Positions 6,692 to 6,723 of a DNA stretch of 6,723 bases are shown piece by piece (the stretch's first letter is position 1; each line of letters opens with the position of its first letter). The translations under genes and the position numbers were made by a program. The notes beneath the pieces were generated by a model. It saw only the letters and a list, made by a program, of their open reading frames with translations. It did not search any database and had not been told where the DNA came from. Source of the stretch: Thermoanaerobaculia bacterium (lineage in GTDB: Bacteria; Acidobacteriota; Thermoanaerobaculia; Multivoradales; JAHEKO01); the NCBI GenBank assembly GCA_029287645.1, contig JARFQS010000591.1:1-6723 (forward strand), written 5' to 3'.

Positions 6692-6723
6692 CACGGCTAC
6701 GAGTATCCGCCCATCCTGGCTCT
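6680..6723. repeat. Perfect 12-bp inverted repeat at the contig end (fold-back junction)
   Basis: AGAGCCAGGATG (6680-6691) and CATCCTGGCTCT (6712-6723) are exact reverse complements with a 20-nt spacer, and the right arm runs to the last base of the window. Read on the + strand, 6692-6723 encodes HGYEYPPILAL, which is the zinc-site segment that should directly precede QRVRGAIDP of the - strand hydrolase. The same ILAL codons are thus present twice in opposite orientation. On the - strand the join gives an in-frame TAG at 6699-6697. This is best explained by a chimeric or misassembled contig end. Confidence 0.85.

Overview
This window looks like one complete short contig from a high-GC bacterial genome, probably a metagenome assembly. 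Both ends are technical: bases 1-58 are Illumina/Nextera library sequence, and the last ~32 bases fold back on themselves. The gene content points to an Acidobacteriota-like organism (Gemmatimonadota or Myxococcota are less likely alternatives). The basis is two membrane-anchored eukaryotic-like Ser/Thr kinases, one with a TolB-like plus TPR ectodomain and the other with a PD40-type beta-propeller ectodomain. This is an inference from architecture, not a phylogenetic result.

Layout. 1-58: P5 tail, 10-nt index and Tn5 mosaic end. 59-2665 (+): Ser/Thr kinase, missing about 30 N-terminal residues including the glycine loop, then one membrane helix, a TolB-like domain and a long TPR region. 2666-2714: short gap with a 7-bp hairpin and a good Shine-Dalgarno. 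2715-2999 (+): 94-residue dimeric alpha/beta-barrel (ABM-like) protein. 3004-5802 (+): a second, full-length Ser/Thr kinase with one membrane helix and a beta-propeller. Its N-lobe carries an in-frame insertion that includes a 52-bp palindromic repeat element. 5803-5880: convergent gap with GC-rich hairpins and no T-tract. 5881-6691 (-): C-terminal ~269 residues of a succinylglutamate desuccinylase/aspartoacylase-family zinc hydrolase. 6680-6723: inverted duplication of that gene's own sequence at the contig end.

How the genes relate. The three + strand genes are tightly spaced (49 nt, then 4 nt) and probably form one transcription unit. The second kinase has no visible Shine-Dalgarno, so its translation is likely coupled to the small gene. 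Both kinases should place a kinase domain in the cytoplasm and a sensory or protein-binding domain outside the membrane. The ligands and substrates cannot be read from the sequence. The convergent hydrolase gene is a separate unit. I do not see a convincing new multi-gene system. The most interesting biological item is the repeat element domesticated inside a kinase reading frame, and the most important practical items are the two artefactual ends.
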